Positions 1 to 6,322 of a DNA stretch of 9,202 nucleotides are shown piece by piece (the stretch's first letter is position 1; each line of letters starts with the position of its first letter). The translations under genes and the position numbers were made by a program. The notes beneath the pieces were generated by a model. The model saw only the letters and a list, made by a program, of their open reading frames with translations. It did no database searches and was not told the DNA's origin. Source of the stretch: Candidatus Omnitrophota bacterium (GTDB lineage Bacteria; Omnitrophota; Gorgyraeia; Tantalellales; Tantalellaceae); assembly GCA_030617085.1 (NCBI GenBank), contig JAUWWB010000030.1:1-9202 (forward strand), written 5' to 3'.

Positions 1-2
1 AT

Positions 3-272
3 CTCGGTGATATGGGATACAAAATGGTTGACGAGGTCGCTTGCCTTACTAAGAATGACAGGGAATTGTTACGTTTCGCCGTCCGAAAAACGTTTGGGCG
101 TGGATATTATCATAACCACCTGCACGAACGCAATATTTTCGTCAAGTATGATAAGCGAAAAGGTATTCAGGATATTAAGTTCATTGACTGGAAATGTCTG
201 GATGATGAGAAAAGACCGGGTCAGTCAGATAGATGTTTGGGATGGCTCGGGATAACAGAAGACGAGGAATAT
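3..272 (+). repeat. Intragenic repeat copy 1 (kinase-like segment)
   Basis: This stretch encodes about 90 residues that align with 585-848. By hand count roughly 60-65% of residues are identical, with one 2-residue gap near the start. A 20-base stretch at 105-124 is identical to 681-700, and the offset from there to the end of the unit is 576 bases (192 codons). The unit probably begins upstream of the window, because copy 2 has a further ~90 residues on its N-terminal side (about 320-584). Confidence 0.85.
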
Positions 273-1451
273 CCACTTGACCTTCGGTCCTTCGCCGAAA
301 GTGATCCAATATGGAGCGACCCTCGTATTGATGAACTACGCAAGGACATCGAAGATAACGGTATGAAAAACTTTACATTTTCTCACGAAAAAGTGGGAGA
401 CAACAATCTTTATAGACATCCTAATGGGTTAGCTGTTATTGAGAAACATATCAACGATGCCAAAGGAAAAGTGGCGCAACGGTTGCGGAAGTTTTTTGAT
501 GAACATGCCAACGAGTATTGCGTGCCTACATTTATTGGTGATGAAGGAGAGACAACATCCGAAGCCATTGTTTATGAATTGTATCTCGGCGATATGGGGT
601 ATGAGAAAGTCAGAGATTCTGTCACCGAGAAAGATAAGAAACTATTGCGTGATGCTATCCGAAAAACATTCGGACAAGGGTATTATCATAACCACCTGCA
701 TAAAGGCAACATACTTGTAAAGTATGATAAGCAAAATAATATCCAGGATATTAAGTTCATTGATTGGAAACTTCTAAACACTGTGAGATGGGTGTATACT
801 TCAGACCGTCATTTAAGGTGGCTTGGAATAACTGAAGACGATGAATATGACGAGGATGATGGGATAAAAGAAGAAATACTTGCAATAGAAGCAGCTAATT
901 ACGACTGGAAGGTGGCACTCGACGATACTATCAAGGCGTTATCTTCGGACGAGGAACGGCAGCCGCTTGTGGTGGCAATAGACAAAGCGTGGCTCTATCA
1001 AGAGGGCATGAGCAGGGATGTGTTAAATCCACTCATAACGTCTCTCAAACGGTATATGAGAAAACATAATATTGAACTTCAGGTATTGGATGCAGATGAG
1101 ATCGTAAAAATGGGCGGACGGTACAATCGCGATGGAAATGTGGATGTGGCGATAATGAATGAAACAAATGTTAAACTCGTACACGGATGTGCAAGACATC
1201 TATTTGCAGTGGACAGGTCGATGATAACGGATAAATCGTATCTGCCTGTTGTTGATATAATTACAGCGGCACTTCGTTTATCAGTTGAAGAAAGGTTTAT
1301 ACTTCAAGATAGCCCATATTTCGAGGTTATGGATAGGGATATTCCAAATGAAGCTTATGAGTTGGTTTACACGTTGTTCAGGTTGCGTCCGGCAGAGCCG
1401 ATGAAGTGCGGGGAATTGCGCAGGATGTATCGTATGCAGGTGTTCGCATAA
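3..1451 (+). CDS. Tandem kinase-like repeat protein, 3' part (5' end outside the window)
   Basis: I do not recognise this as a named family. The frame is open from the first base, and residues before the first ATG (position 12) already match the internal repeat, so the gene continues upstream. About 482 codons are visible. Two related segments (3-272 and 585-848) each carry G-Y-Y-H-N-H-L-H-x-x-N-I, then I-K-F-I-D-W. This resembles the catalytic loop and metal-binding Asp of aminoglycoside-phosphotransferase or lipopolysaccharide-kinase-like folds (H-x-D-L-H-x-G-N...I-D-W/F). The usual catalytic Asp is His in both copies, and copy one also has Arg for the Gly. A Lys at 444-446 (V-I-E-K-H) could be the ATP-binding Lys. 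The last ~195 residues (about 866-1448) alternate predicted strands and helices and match nothing I know. No signal peptide or membrane span is visible. G+C is near 40%, well below the rest of the window. Kinase ancestry is inferred from motifs; activity is uncertain. Confidence 0.6.
   Translation, partial: LGDMGYKMVDEVACLTKNDRELLRFAVRKTFGRGYYHNHLHERNIFVKYDKRKGIQDIKFIDWKCLDDEKRPGQSDRCLGWLGITEDEEYPLDLRSFAESDPIWSDPRIDELRKDIEDNGMKNFTFSHEKVGDNNLYRHPNGLAVIEKHINDAKGKVAQRLRKFFDEHANEYCVPTFIGDEGETTSEAIVYELYLGDMGYEKVRDSVTEKDKKLLRDAIRKTFGQGYYHNHLHKGNILVKYDKQNNIQDIKFIDWKLLNTVRWVYTSDRHLRWLGITEDDEYDEDDGIKEEILAIEAANYDWKVALDDTIKALSSDEERQPLVVAIDKAWLYQEGMSRDVLNPLITSLKRYMRKHNIELQVLDADEIVKMGGRYNRDGNVDVAIMNETNVKLVHGCARHLFAVDRSMITDKSYLPVVDIITAALRLSVEERFILQDSPYFEVMDRDIPNEAYELVYTLFRLRPAEPMKCGELRRMYRMQVFA
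585..848 (+). repeat. Intragenic repeat copy 2 (kinase-like segment)
   Basis: This is the second copy of the repeat at 3-272. It has a better-preserved catalytic-loop-like motif, H-N-H-L-H-K-G-N at 687-710, and I-D-W at 759-767. The charged tail after the unit (E/D-rich, about 829-880) separates it from the C-terminal region. Confidence 0.85.
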
Positions 1452-1466
1452 AAGTGCGGGATTTGC

Positions 1467-1501
1467 GTGACCCGTGACCCGTGACCCGTGACCCGTGGCC
1501 C
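1467..1501. repeat. 7-bp tandem array, unit GTGACCC
   Basis: There are four perfect copies of GTGACCC (1467-1494) followed by one copy with a single change, GTGGCCC (1495-1501). It starts 15 bp after the stop codon of the upstream gene and runs directly into a second heptamer array. It is non-coding in every frame I would accept. Confidence 0.9.
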
Positions 1502-1503
1502 TA

Positions 1504-1533
1504 CTCCGAACCCCGAACTCTGAACTCCGAACT
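1504..1533 (-). repeat. 7-bp tandem array, unit CTCCGAA (inverse of AGTTCGG)
   Basis: There are four copies with single changes (CTCCGAA, CCCCGAA, CTCTGAA, CTCCGAA) and a partial fifth. Read on the minus strand this is the same family as the AGTTCGG arrays at 4867-4901 and 8912-8939. The bases just before it (GGCCCTAC, 1497-1503 region) look like the reverse complement of the GTAGGGGC that follows the array in the other two places. Confidence 0.85.
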
Positions 1534-1560
1534 ATTTCATCGACCACCTGTTGTGCCGCA

Positions 1561-1587
1561 TTGACTTTTAAATATTAATATGATACT
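1561..1587 (+). promoter_or_regulatory. Candidate sigma70-type promoter for gatCAB
   Basis: TTGACT (1561-1566) matches five of six -35 bases. An AT-rich stretch follows, with GATACT (1582-1587, 15-bp spacing) as a possible -10. TATGAT at 1579-1584 is a better -10 match but its spacing is too short. The tract is strikingly AT-rich between GC-rich flanks. A start site near 1594 would leave almost no leader for the ATG at 1599, but about 29 nt for the GTG at 1623. Prediction only. Confidence 0.4.
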
Positions 1588-1598
1588 TTAAATGTGAT

Positions 1599-1916
1599 AT
1601 GGAAAACACCGGCAGGAAAAAGGTGATCACTGAGGATGATGTGCGGTATGTGGCGCGGCTTTCGCGGTTGCGGCTTGATGAGAAGGACGTTACCATGTTC
1701 CGTGGGCAGCTTTCGGCGATCCTGGAGTATATCGAGCAGTTGAACGAGGTCGATACCGAAGGCGTCCCGCCGACTTCGCACGTTCTTTCGTCGATGAAAA
1801 ACGTGTTTCGCGAGGACGAGCCGGGGGTGTCCCTTTCGCCGGAGGAGGCCTTAAGCAACGCTCCCGAAAAAAAGGACGGGTTCTTCAAGGTCCCCAGGAT
1901 CATAAAAGAAGCGTAA
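1599..1916 (+). CDS. gatC: Aspartyl/glutamyl-tRNA amidotransferase subunit C (GatC)
   Basis: GatC is the small subunit of the GatCAB complex. It wraps around GatA and GatB and stabilises the amidase that converts Glu-tRNA(Gln) and/or Asp-tRNA(Asn) to the amide forms in the cytoplasm. Family features are clear: I-T-E-D-D-V-R-Y-V-A-R-L-S-R-L near the start, L-N-E-V-D-T in the middle, then M-K-N-V-F-R-E-D-E-P-G and the C-terminal D-G-F-F-K-V-P-R-I. From ATG 1599 it is 105 residues, slightly long for the family (about 95). That ATG has no visible Shine-Dalgarno. An in-frame GTG at 1623 has AGGA at 1614-1617 with 5-nt spacing and would give 97 residues, so it may be the true start. The stop is 1 nt before gatA, implying translational coupling. 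Confidence 0.93.
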   Translation: MENTGRKKVITEDDVRYVARLSRLRLDEKDVTMFRGQLSAILEYIEQLNEVDTEGVPPTSHVLSSMKNVFREDEPGVSLSPEEALSNAPEKKDGFFKVPRIIKEA

Positions 1917-1917
1917 G

Positions 1918-3369
1918 ATGGAAGATATTCTCTCAAGCATAGACGGCTTCAAGCGGTGGCTGAAAGGAAGGACGGGGTCCCTGGCGGACGCGGCCCGGTT
2001 TCTGACGGACAGGATCTCTTCAATAGACGCCGATGTAAGGGCGTTCGCGCGTATTGACGCGGAACGTATCGCGCGGCGGGCGTCCGGGCTTGAAAAAGCC
2101 GGGAAAAAGGGCCGGTTATACGGCGTCCCCGTGGCTATCAAGGATAACATCTGCGCGAAGGGCGAGCTTACCACATGCGCCTCGCGCATACTTGAAGGCT
2201 TCCGTCCGCCGTACAGCGCCGCCGTGGTCGAAAAGCTGTCAGCGGAAGGGGCGCTTTTGATCGGCGGGGCCAACATGGATGAATTCGCTTTCGGCTCTTC
2301 CTGCGAGACGTCCTGTTACGGCCCGACAAGGAACCCGTGGGACACTTCGCGTATTCCCGGAGGGTCGAGCGGCGGTTCGGCCGCCGCCGTCGCGAGCGGG
2401 GAAGTGACCGCCGCGCTGGGGTCGGATACCGGCGGGTCGATACGGCAGCCCGCCGCGATGTGCGGCGTCGTGGGTTTCAAGCCGACCTATGGCCGCGTTT
2501 CGCGCTACGGGCTTATCGCGTTCGCCTCCAGCCTTGACCAGATCGGGCCGATAACGCGTAACGTTGCCGACTGCGCCGCTATTCTCGAAGTCATATCGGG
2601 GTACGACAACAGGGATTCGACTTCGGTCAACATGGAGGTCCCGCGCTATACCGAAAGCCTGTCCGAAGAAACAGGCGGACTGACGATCGGCATACCCGGG
2701 GAATATTTCCGGGCGGGCATCGCCGAAGGCGTGAGATCCCGGATCGACGAGGCCATCAAGGTCTTCAGGGACCTCGGGGCCAGGACGGTCGACATATCCC
2801 TGCCGCATACAAAATACGCCGTTAGCTGTTATTACATAATCGCTCCCGCCGAAGCGAGCTCCAACCTCGCGCGGTATGACGGTGTCCATTACGGTTACAG
2901 AAGCCCGGGTCCGGGCGGGCTTGAAGAATTGTATACCGCCAGCAGGAACGCGGGTCTTGGAGAGGAGGCAAAGAGGAGGATCCTTCTGGGGACCTATTCC
3001 CTGAGCAGCGGCTATTATGAGGCCTATTATCTGAAGGCGCAGAAGGTGAGGACCAGGATCGCCGACGATTTCCGCGAAGCGTTCAAGGCATGCGATTGCA
3101 TACTGACGCCTACTTCACCTACAACAGCTTTCAAGATCGGCGAACGCGTGGATGATCCTCTGACGATGTATCTGTCGGACATATTCACCATCCCCGCGAA
3201 CCTCGCGGGTCTGCCGGCGATCTCCGTCCCGTGCGGCCCGGGGGAGAACGGCCTGCCCGTAGGCCTTCAGCTAATGGCCGCCCCCTTCAACGAAGAGACC
3301 CTCATAAGGGCGGCAAGCGCTTTCGAGAGGAACACCGAGCATCATAAGCTCAGGCCGGAAGGGTTATAA
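1918..3369 (+). CDS. gatA: Aspartyl/glutamyl-tRNA amidotransferase subunit A (GatA)
   Basis: GatA is the glutaminase/amidase subunit of GatCAB. It releases ammonia from glutamine and passes it to GatB. The 483-residue length is normal. The amidase-signature Ser-cisSer-Lys triad is intact: Lys75 in V-A-I-K-D-N, cis-Ser150 in P-G-G-S-S-G-G-S, and nucleophile Ser174 in G-S-D-T-G-G-S-I-R-Q-P. These sit four residues before the S. aureus equivalents (Lys79, Ser154, Ser178). The start ATG lies 1 nt after the gatC stop with only a weak purine-rich upstream (AAGAAG), so coupling to gatC translation is likely. Codon use is GC-rich, unlike the first gene. No damage is seen. Downstream, a hairpin repeat separates it from gatB. 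Confidence 0.97.
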   Translation: MEDILSSIDGFKRWLKGRTGSLADAARFLTDRISSIDADVRAFARIDAERIARRASGLEKAGKKGRLYGVPVAIKDNICAKGELTTCASRILEGFRPPYSAAVVEKLSAEGALLIGGANMDEFAFGSSCETSCYGPTRNPWDTSRIPGGSSGGSAAAVASGEVTAALGSDTGGSIRQPAAMCGVVGFKPTYGRVSRYGLIAFASSLDQIGPITRNVADCAAILEVISGYDNRDSTSVNMEVPRYTESLSEETGGLTIGIPGEYFRAGIAEGVRSRIDEAIKVFRDLGARTVDISLPHTKYAVSCYYIIAPAEASSNLARYDGVHYGYRSPGPGGLEELYTASRNAGLGEEAKRRILLGTYSLSSGYYEAYYLKAQKVRTRIADDFREAFKACDCILTPTSPTTAFKIGERVDDPLTMYLSDIFTIPANLAGLPAISVPCGPGENGLPVGLQLMAAPFNEETLIRAASAFERNTEHHKLRPEGL

Positions 3370-3372
3370 CAC

Positions 3373-3409
3373 GTAGGGGCAGGCCCCTGTGCCTGCCCTT
3401 TAGCCTGCG
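3373..3409 (+). repeat. 37-bp hairpin repeat, copy A (gatA-gatB gap)
   Basis: GGGCAGGC (3377-3384) pairs with GCCTGCCC (3391-3398) around a 6-nt loop, with a possible G-U and A-U extension, and is followed by TTT and a conserved CCTGCG at 3404-3409. It matches copies at 4910-4946 and 8948-8984 almost base for base. It resembles REP-type intergenic elements. It starts 4 nt after the gatA stop and could be transcribed within the operon. There is no long U tract, so it is not a standard terminator. Confidence 0.9.
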
Positions 3410-3424
3410 GAGCAACGAGGCATA

Positions 3425-4861
3425 ATGAGCAACAAATACGAGACAGTCATCGGGCTGGAGGTGCATGTTCAGCTGGCAACGAAGACGAAGGTGTTCTGCG
3501 GGTGCAGTACGGCTTTCGGGGCCAGGCCCAATACGCAGGTGTGCCCGGTGTGCCTCGGGCTTCCCGGGGTGCTGCCCGTGCTGAACAGGAAAGCTTTTAA
3601 GTACGTGATAAAGGTCGCCCTCGCGCTCGGCTGCGATATCCAGAAAACGGTAAAGTTTGACCGGAAGAACTATTATTATCCCGACCTTCCCAAGAACTAC
3701 CAGATCAGCCAGCATGACATGCCGCTGGCATACGACGGCAAGGTGACCATCGTCGCCGAAGACGGCAACACCACGGACATAAGGGTCACGCGGGCCCACC
3801 TTGAAGAGGACGCGGGCAAGCTTCTGCACGATCCGGGGCTGCCTTTCAGCTACGTGGACCTTAACCGGACCGGGACTCCACTGCTTGAGATCGTCTCGGA
3901 GCCGGATATCAGGACGCCTGAAGAAGCGCACAGGTACCTGGTAACCCTGAAGCAGATCATAAAGTATCTGGAAGTATCGGATTGCAACATGGAGGAGGGA
4001 AGCCTCAGGTGCGACGCGAACATATCGCTGAGGGAAAAAGGCGCCCCGGGGTTCGGCAGTAAGGTGGAGATAAAGAACCTGAATTCTTTCAAGGCGGTCA
4101 GGGACGCTCTCGCTTTTGAGGAAGAGAGGCAGGCGGGACTGCTGGATGACGGCGAGAAGATCGTCCAGGAAACGCGGCTGTGGGACGAAAAAAAGAACGT
4201 GACCGTTTCCATGAGGGTGAAGGAAGAAGCGCAGGATTACCGGTATTTCCCCGAACCCGACCTTGTCCCGTTCGAGGTCCGCGCCGATCTGGTGGAAGAG
4301 ATGCGCGCGTCCATGCCTGAGATGCCCCGCGAAAGGGCGCTGAGGTTCAGCCGGCAATACAAGCTGGGCGAGAAGGATGTGGAGGTCCTCATATCAGAGA
4401 AGGACATAGCGGATTTTTTCGAACAGGTTGCCGGATGTTTCGACAAGCCCCGGGTGGTCTGCAACTGGATAAAAGGCGAGATAATGCGGCACATGAACGA
4501 GCGGGGGACGGATATCAGGGGCCTTAACTTAAAGCCCGGTGACCTCGCGAAGCTGATCAAGATGGTGGACGATGAGTTTATAAGCGGCATCTCGGGGAAG
4601 GATGTGCTCGAGGCCTGCATCGAGACAGGGAAGGACCCCGCGGCGATAGTCAGGAAAAAAGGCCTTGAGCAGGTTTCCGACGAAGGGGCGCTGGAAGGCA
4701 TCGTTGAGAAGGTGATCGCTGAGAACGAAAGGTCGGTTACCGACTACAAGAGCGGAAAGACAGCCGCCCTCAGTTTCCTCGTAGGCCAGGTCATGAAAGC
4801 GACAAAGGGCAAGGCGAACCCGAAGCTCGCGGGGGAGATGCTGCGGAGGAAGCTGGGTTAG
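3425..4861 (+). CDS. gatB: Aspartyl/glutamyl-tRNA amidotransferase subunit B (GatB)
   Basis: GatB is the tRNA-binding, ATP-dependent kinase/transamidase subunit of GatCAB. It activates the misacylated Glu or Asp and accepts ammonia from GatA. The 478 residues are full length. The N-terminal cradle domain shows V-I-G-L-E-V-H-V-Q-L, a zinc-type C-x-C...C-x-x-C set (Cys25, Cys27, Cys40, Cys43), Y-Y-Y-P-D-L-P-K-N-Y-Q-I-S-Q, H-L-E-E-D-A-G-K and N-R-T-G-T-P-L-L-E-I. The C-terminal helical/YqeY-like domain (from about residue 330) ends in K-A-N-P-K-L-A-G-E-M-L. A GAGG at 3417-3420 lies 4 nt before the ATG. The first bases after the stop are already part of a heptamer array. Confidence 0.97.
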   Translation: MSNKYETVIGLEVHVQLATKTKVFCGCSTAFGARPNTQVCPVCLGLPGVLPVLNRKAFKYVIKVALALGCDIQKTVKFDRKNYYYPDLPKNYQISQHDMPLAYDGKVTIVAEDGNTTDIRVTRAHLEEDAGKLLHDPGLPFSYVDLNRTGTPLLEIVSEPDIRTPEEAHRYLVTLKQIIKYLEVSDCNMEEGSLRCDANISLREKGAPGFGSKVEIKNLNSFKAVRDALAFEEERQAGLLDDGEKIVQETRLWDEKKNVTVSMRVKEEAQDYRYFPEPDLVPFEVRADLVEEMRASMPEMPRERALRFSRQYKLGEKDVEVLISEKDIADFFEQVAGCFDKPRVVCNWIKGEIMRHMNERGTDIRGLNLKPGDLAKLIKMVDDEFISGISGKDVLEACIETGKDPAAIVRKKGLEQVSDEGALEGIVEKVIAENERSVTDYKSGKTAALSFLVGQVMKATKGKANPKLAGEMLRRKLG

Positions 4862-4866
4862 TTCGT

Positions 4867-4901
4867 AGTTCGGAGTTCGGAGTTCGGAGTTCGGAGTTCG
4901 G
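4867..4901 (+). repeat. 7-bp tandem array, unit AGTTCGG
   Basis: There are five perfect head-to-tail copies of AGTTCGG. A degenerate copy before them (4860-4866) overlaps the gatB stop codon. Eight bases after the array the hairpin repeat begins, in the same order as at 8912-8984. Confidence 0.95.
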
Positions 4902-4909
4902 AGAAAAAT

Positions 4910-4946
4910 GTAGGGGCAGGCCCCCGTGCCTGCCCTTTGCCCTGCG
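4910..4946 (+). repeat. 37-bp hairpin repeat, copy B (gatB-ctpA gap)
   Basis: The stem is GGGCAGGC (4914-4921) with GCCTGCCC (4928-4935), then TTT and CCTGCG (4941-4946). It differs from copies A and C by one base in the loop (C for T) and in the two bases after TTT. The remaining 50 bp up to the next gene hold nothing else I recognise except its ribosome-binding site. Confidence 0.92.
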
Positions 4947-4996
4947 AAGTAGGTGTGAGAGCAGGGAGCTCAGGATGCCGTTACAAAAGGGGTCTC

Positions 4997-6322
4997 ATGA
5001 AAAGGAAATTTAGGATATTGTTGTCGTTCATGGTATTATTCGCCGGGGTTGTTTTTGCCGGGCGGGCGGGCCTCGCTGCCACTATCATGGATGACAGCAA
5101 GGAGCTGTTCAGGCAGGTCCGGCTTTTCGCGGATTCGATCACCCTTATAAGCGCCGATTACGTGGAGCCGGTCAAGGCAAAGGACCTGGTGTACGGGGCC
5201 ATCAAGGGGATGATGGACACCCTTGACGGATACAGCCAGTTCCTGGACCCGGAAAGTTTCAAGGAGATCACGGAGGAGACAAAGGGGGAGTTCGGCGGGA
5301 TCGGTATAGAGATAGGCATACGGGAAGGCGTGCTTACCGTTATCTCCCCGATCGAGGATACGCCCGCGTTCACGGCGGGGATCCAGTCGGGCGATAAGAT
5401 CGTCAAGGTCGACGGCCAGATAACGCGGGATATGACCCTTAACGAGGCGGTGAAAAAGATGCGGGGGAACCCGGGGACGAAGGTCGATATCACCGTTGTC
5501 CGTGAAGGCGTCGAGGAGGCGCTGGAGTTTACGATAACGCGGGCCATCATTAAAGTGAAAAGCGTCAAGGACGCCGCGATCATAGAAGATGATATCGGCT
5601 ACGTGAAGATCCTCGAGTTCCAGGAACGGACCGCGCAGGACCTGGCCCGGGAGATAAAGAAGCTTAGGAAAAACGGCGCGAAAAGCCTTATCCTCGACCT
5701 CAGGAACAATCCCGGGGGTCTCCTTGACGCTGCAGTAGATGTCGCGGACCTGTTTCTTGAGCCCGGGACGATGGTAGTGTACACCGAAGGCCGGGACCCC
5801 GCGAAAAAAACGGAATTCAGGGCTAAAAAGAGATCGGCTTTTGGCGACATGCGCCTGGCTGTTCTCGTGAACAGGGGGTCCGCCAGCGCCGCCGAGATCT
5901 TCGCCGGCGCGGTAAAGGACAATAAGCGGGGCCTCGTGATCGGCTCCGCCACGTTCGGGAAAGGGTCCGTCCAGACCGTTATCCCGCTTAAGGACAGATC
6001 GGCCCTCCGCCTGACGACCGCGGCATATTTTACTCCTTCGGGAAAGAAGATAATGGATGAAGGGGTCGCGCCGGACATATACGTGGAACTGATGAAGGCG
6101 GCGCCGGAGAGAGTAAAGGAAAAAGATAAGAAAAAGACCGAGATCTTCGAGAAGGTGGAGAAAAGGAAAAAGGAAAAAGAGGAAGAAGCCCTGAAAGAAC
6201 TTCAGGAATATGACAACCAGGTAAAAACGGCGGTAAACGTCCTCAAGGGGGTCCGGATCTTCGAGGAGCGCCAAAAAGCCTTCCGTCCGGCCGGAGAGGA
6301 AGATGTCCGGGAAGAGCGATAA
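4997..6322 (+). CDS. ctpA: Carboxyl-terminal processing protease, S41 family (CtpA/Prc type)
   Basis: This is a secreted serine protease that trims proteins from their C-termini in the envelope; relatives often act on peptidoglycan enzymes. I start at ATG 4997, which has AAGGGG at 4987-4992 and gives a clean signal peptide (M-K-R-K-F-R then a hydrophobic stretch to about residue 28). A TTG-initiated extension to 4937 would begin inside the hairpin repeat and is unlikely. The protein is 441 residues. A PDZ domain lies at about residues 90-165 (E-F-G-G-I-G-I-E...G-D-K-I-V-K-V-D-G). The catalytic set is intact: Ser297 in G-S-A-S-A-A-E, Lys322 in T-F-G-K-G-S-V-Q, and Gln326. The last ~70 residues are highly charged (K/E-rich) and probably coiled coil. 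It overlaps the next gene by 20 nt, so the two are probably co-translated. Confidence 0.95.
   Translation: MKRKFRILLSFMVLFAGVVFAGRAGLAATIMDDSKELFRQVRLFADSITLISADYVEPVKAKDLVYGAIKGMMDTLDGYSQFLDPESFKEITEETKGEFGGIGIEIGIREGVLTVISPIEDTPAFTAGIQSGDKIVKVDGQITRDMTLNEAVKKMRGNPGTKVDITVVREGVEEALEFTITRAIIKVKSVKDAAIIEDDIGYVKILEFQERTAQDLAREIKKLRKNGAKSLILDLRNNPGGLLDAAVDVADLFLEPGTMVVYTEGRDPAKKTEFRAKKRSAFGDMRLAVLVNRGSASAAEIFAGAVKDNKRGLVIGSATFGKGSVQTVIPLKDRSALRLTTAAYFTPSGKKIMDEGVAPDIYVELMKAAPERVKEKDKKKTEIFEKVEKRKKEKEEEALKELQEYDNQVKTAVNVLKGVRIFEERQKAFRPAGEEDVREER

Noticed and set aside
3..1451. HNH endonuclease reading of the H-N-H-L-H motif
   Set aside because: The contiguous His-Asn-His is not the spaced HNH nuclease motif. 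The following N-I-L-V and F-I-D-W fit a kinase-like loop better.
1467..1533. Possible CRISPR array upstream of gatC
   Set aside because: Units are 7 bp with no spacers and there are no cas genes nearby; this is a simple tandem repeat.
4937..4996. 20-residue N-terminal extension of ctpA from a TTG codon
   Set aside because: It would start inside the hairpin repeat and place charged residues before the signal peptide. ATG 4997 has a ribosome-binding site and a clean signal sequence.
5036..6274. A 412-codon open frame on the minus strand opposite ctpA, and a similar 335-codon one at 3350-4357 opposite gatB
   Set aside because: The plus-strand genes have intact catalytic or family motifs throughout. 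The antisense frames have no recognisable motifs and are expected in GC-rich coding DNA.
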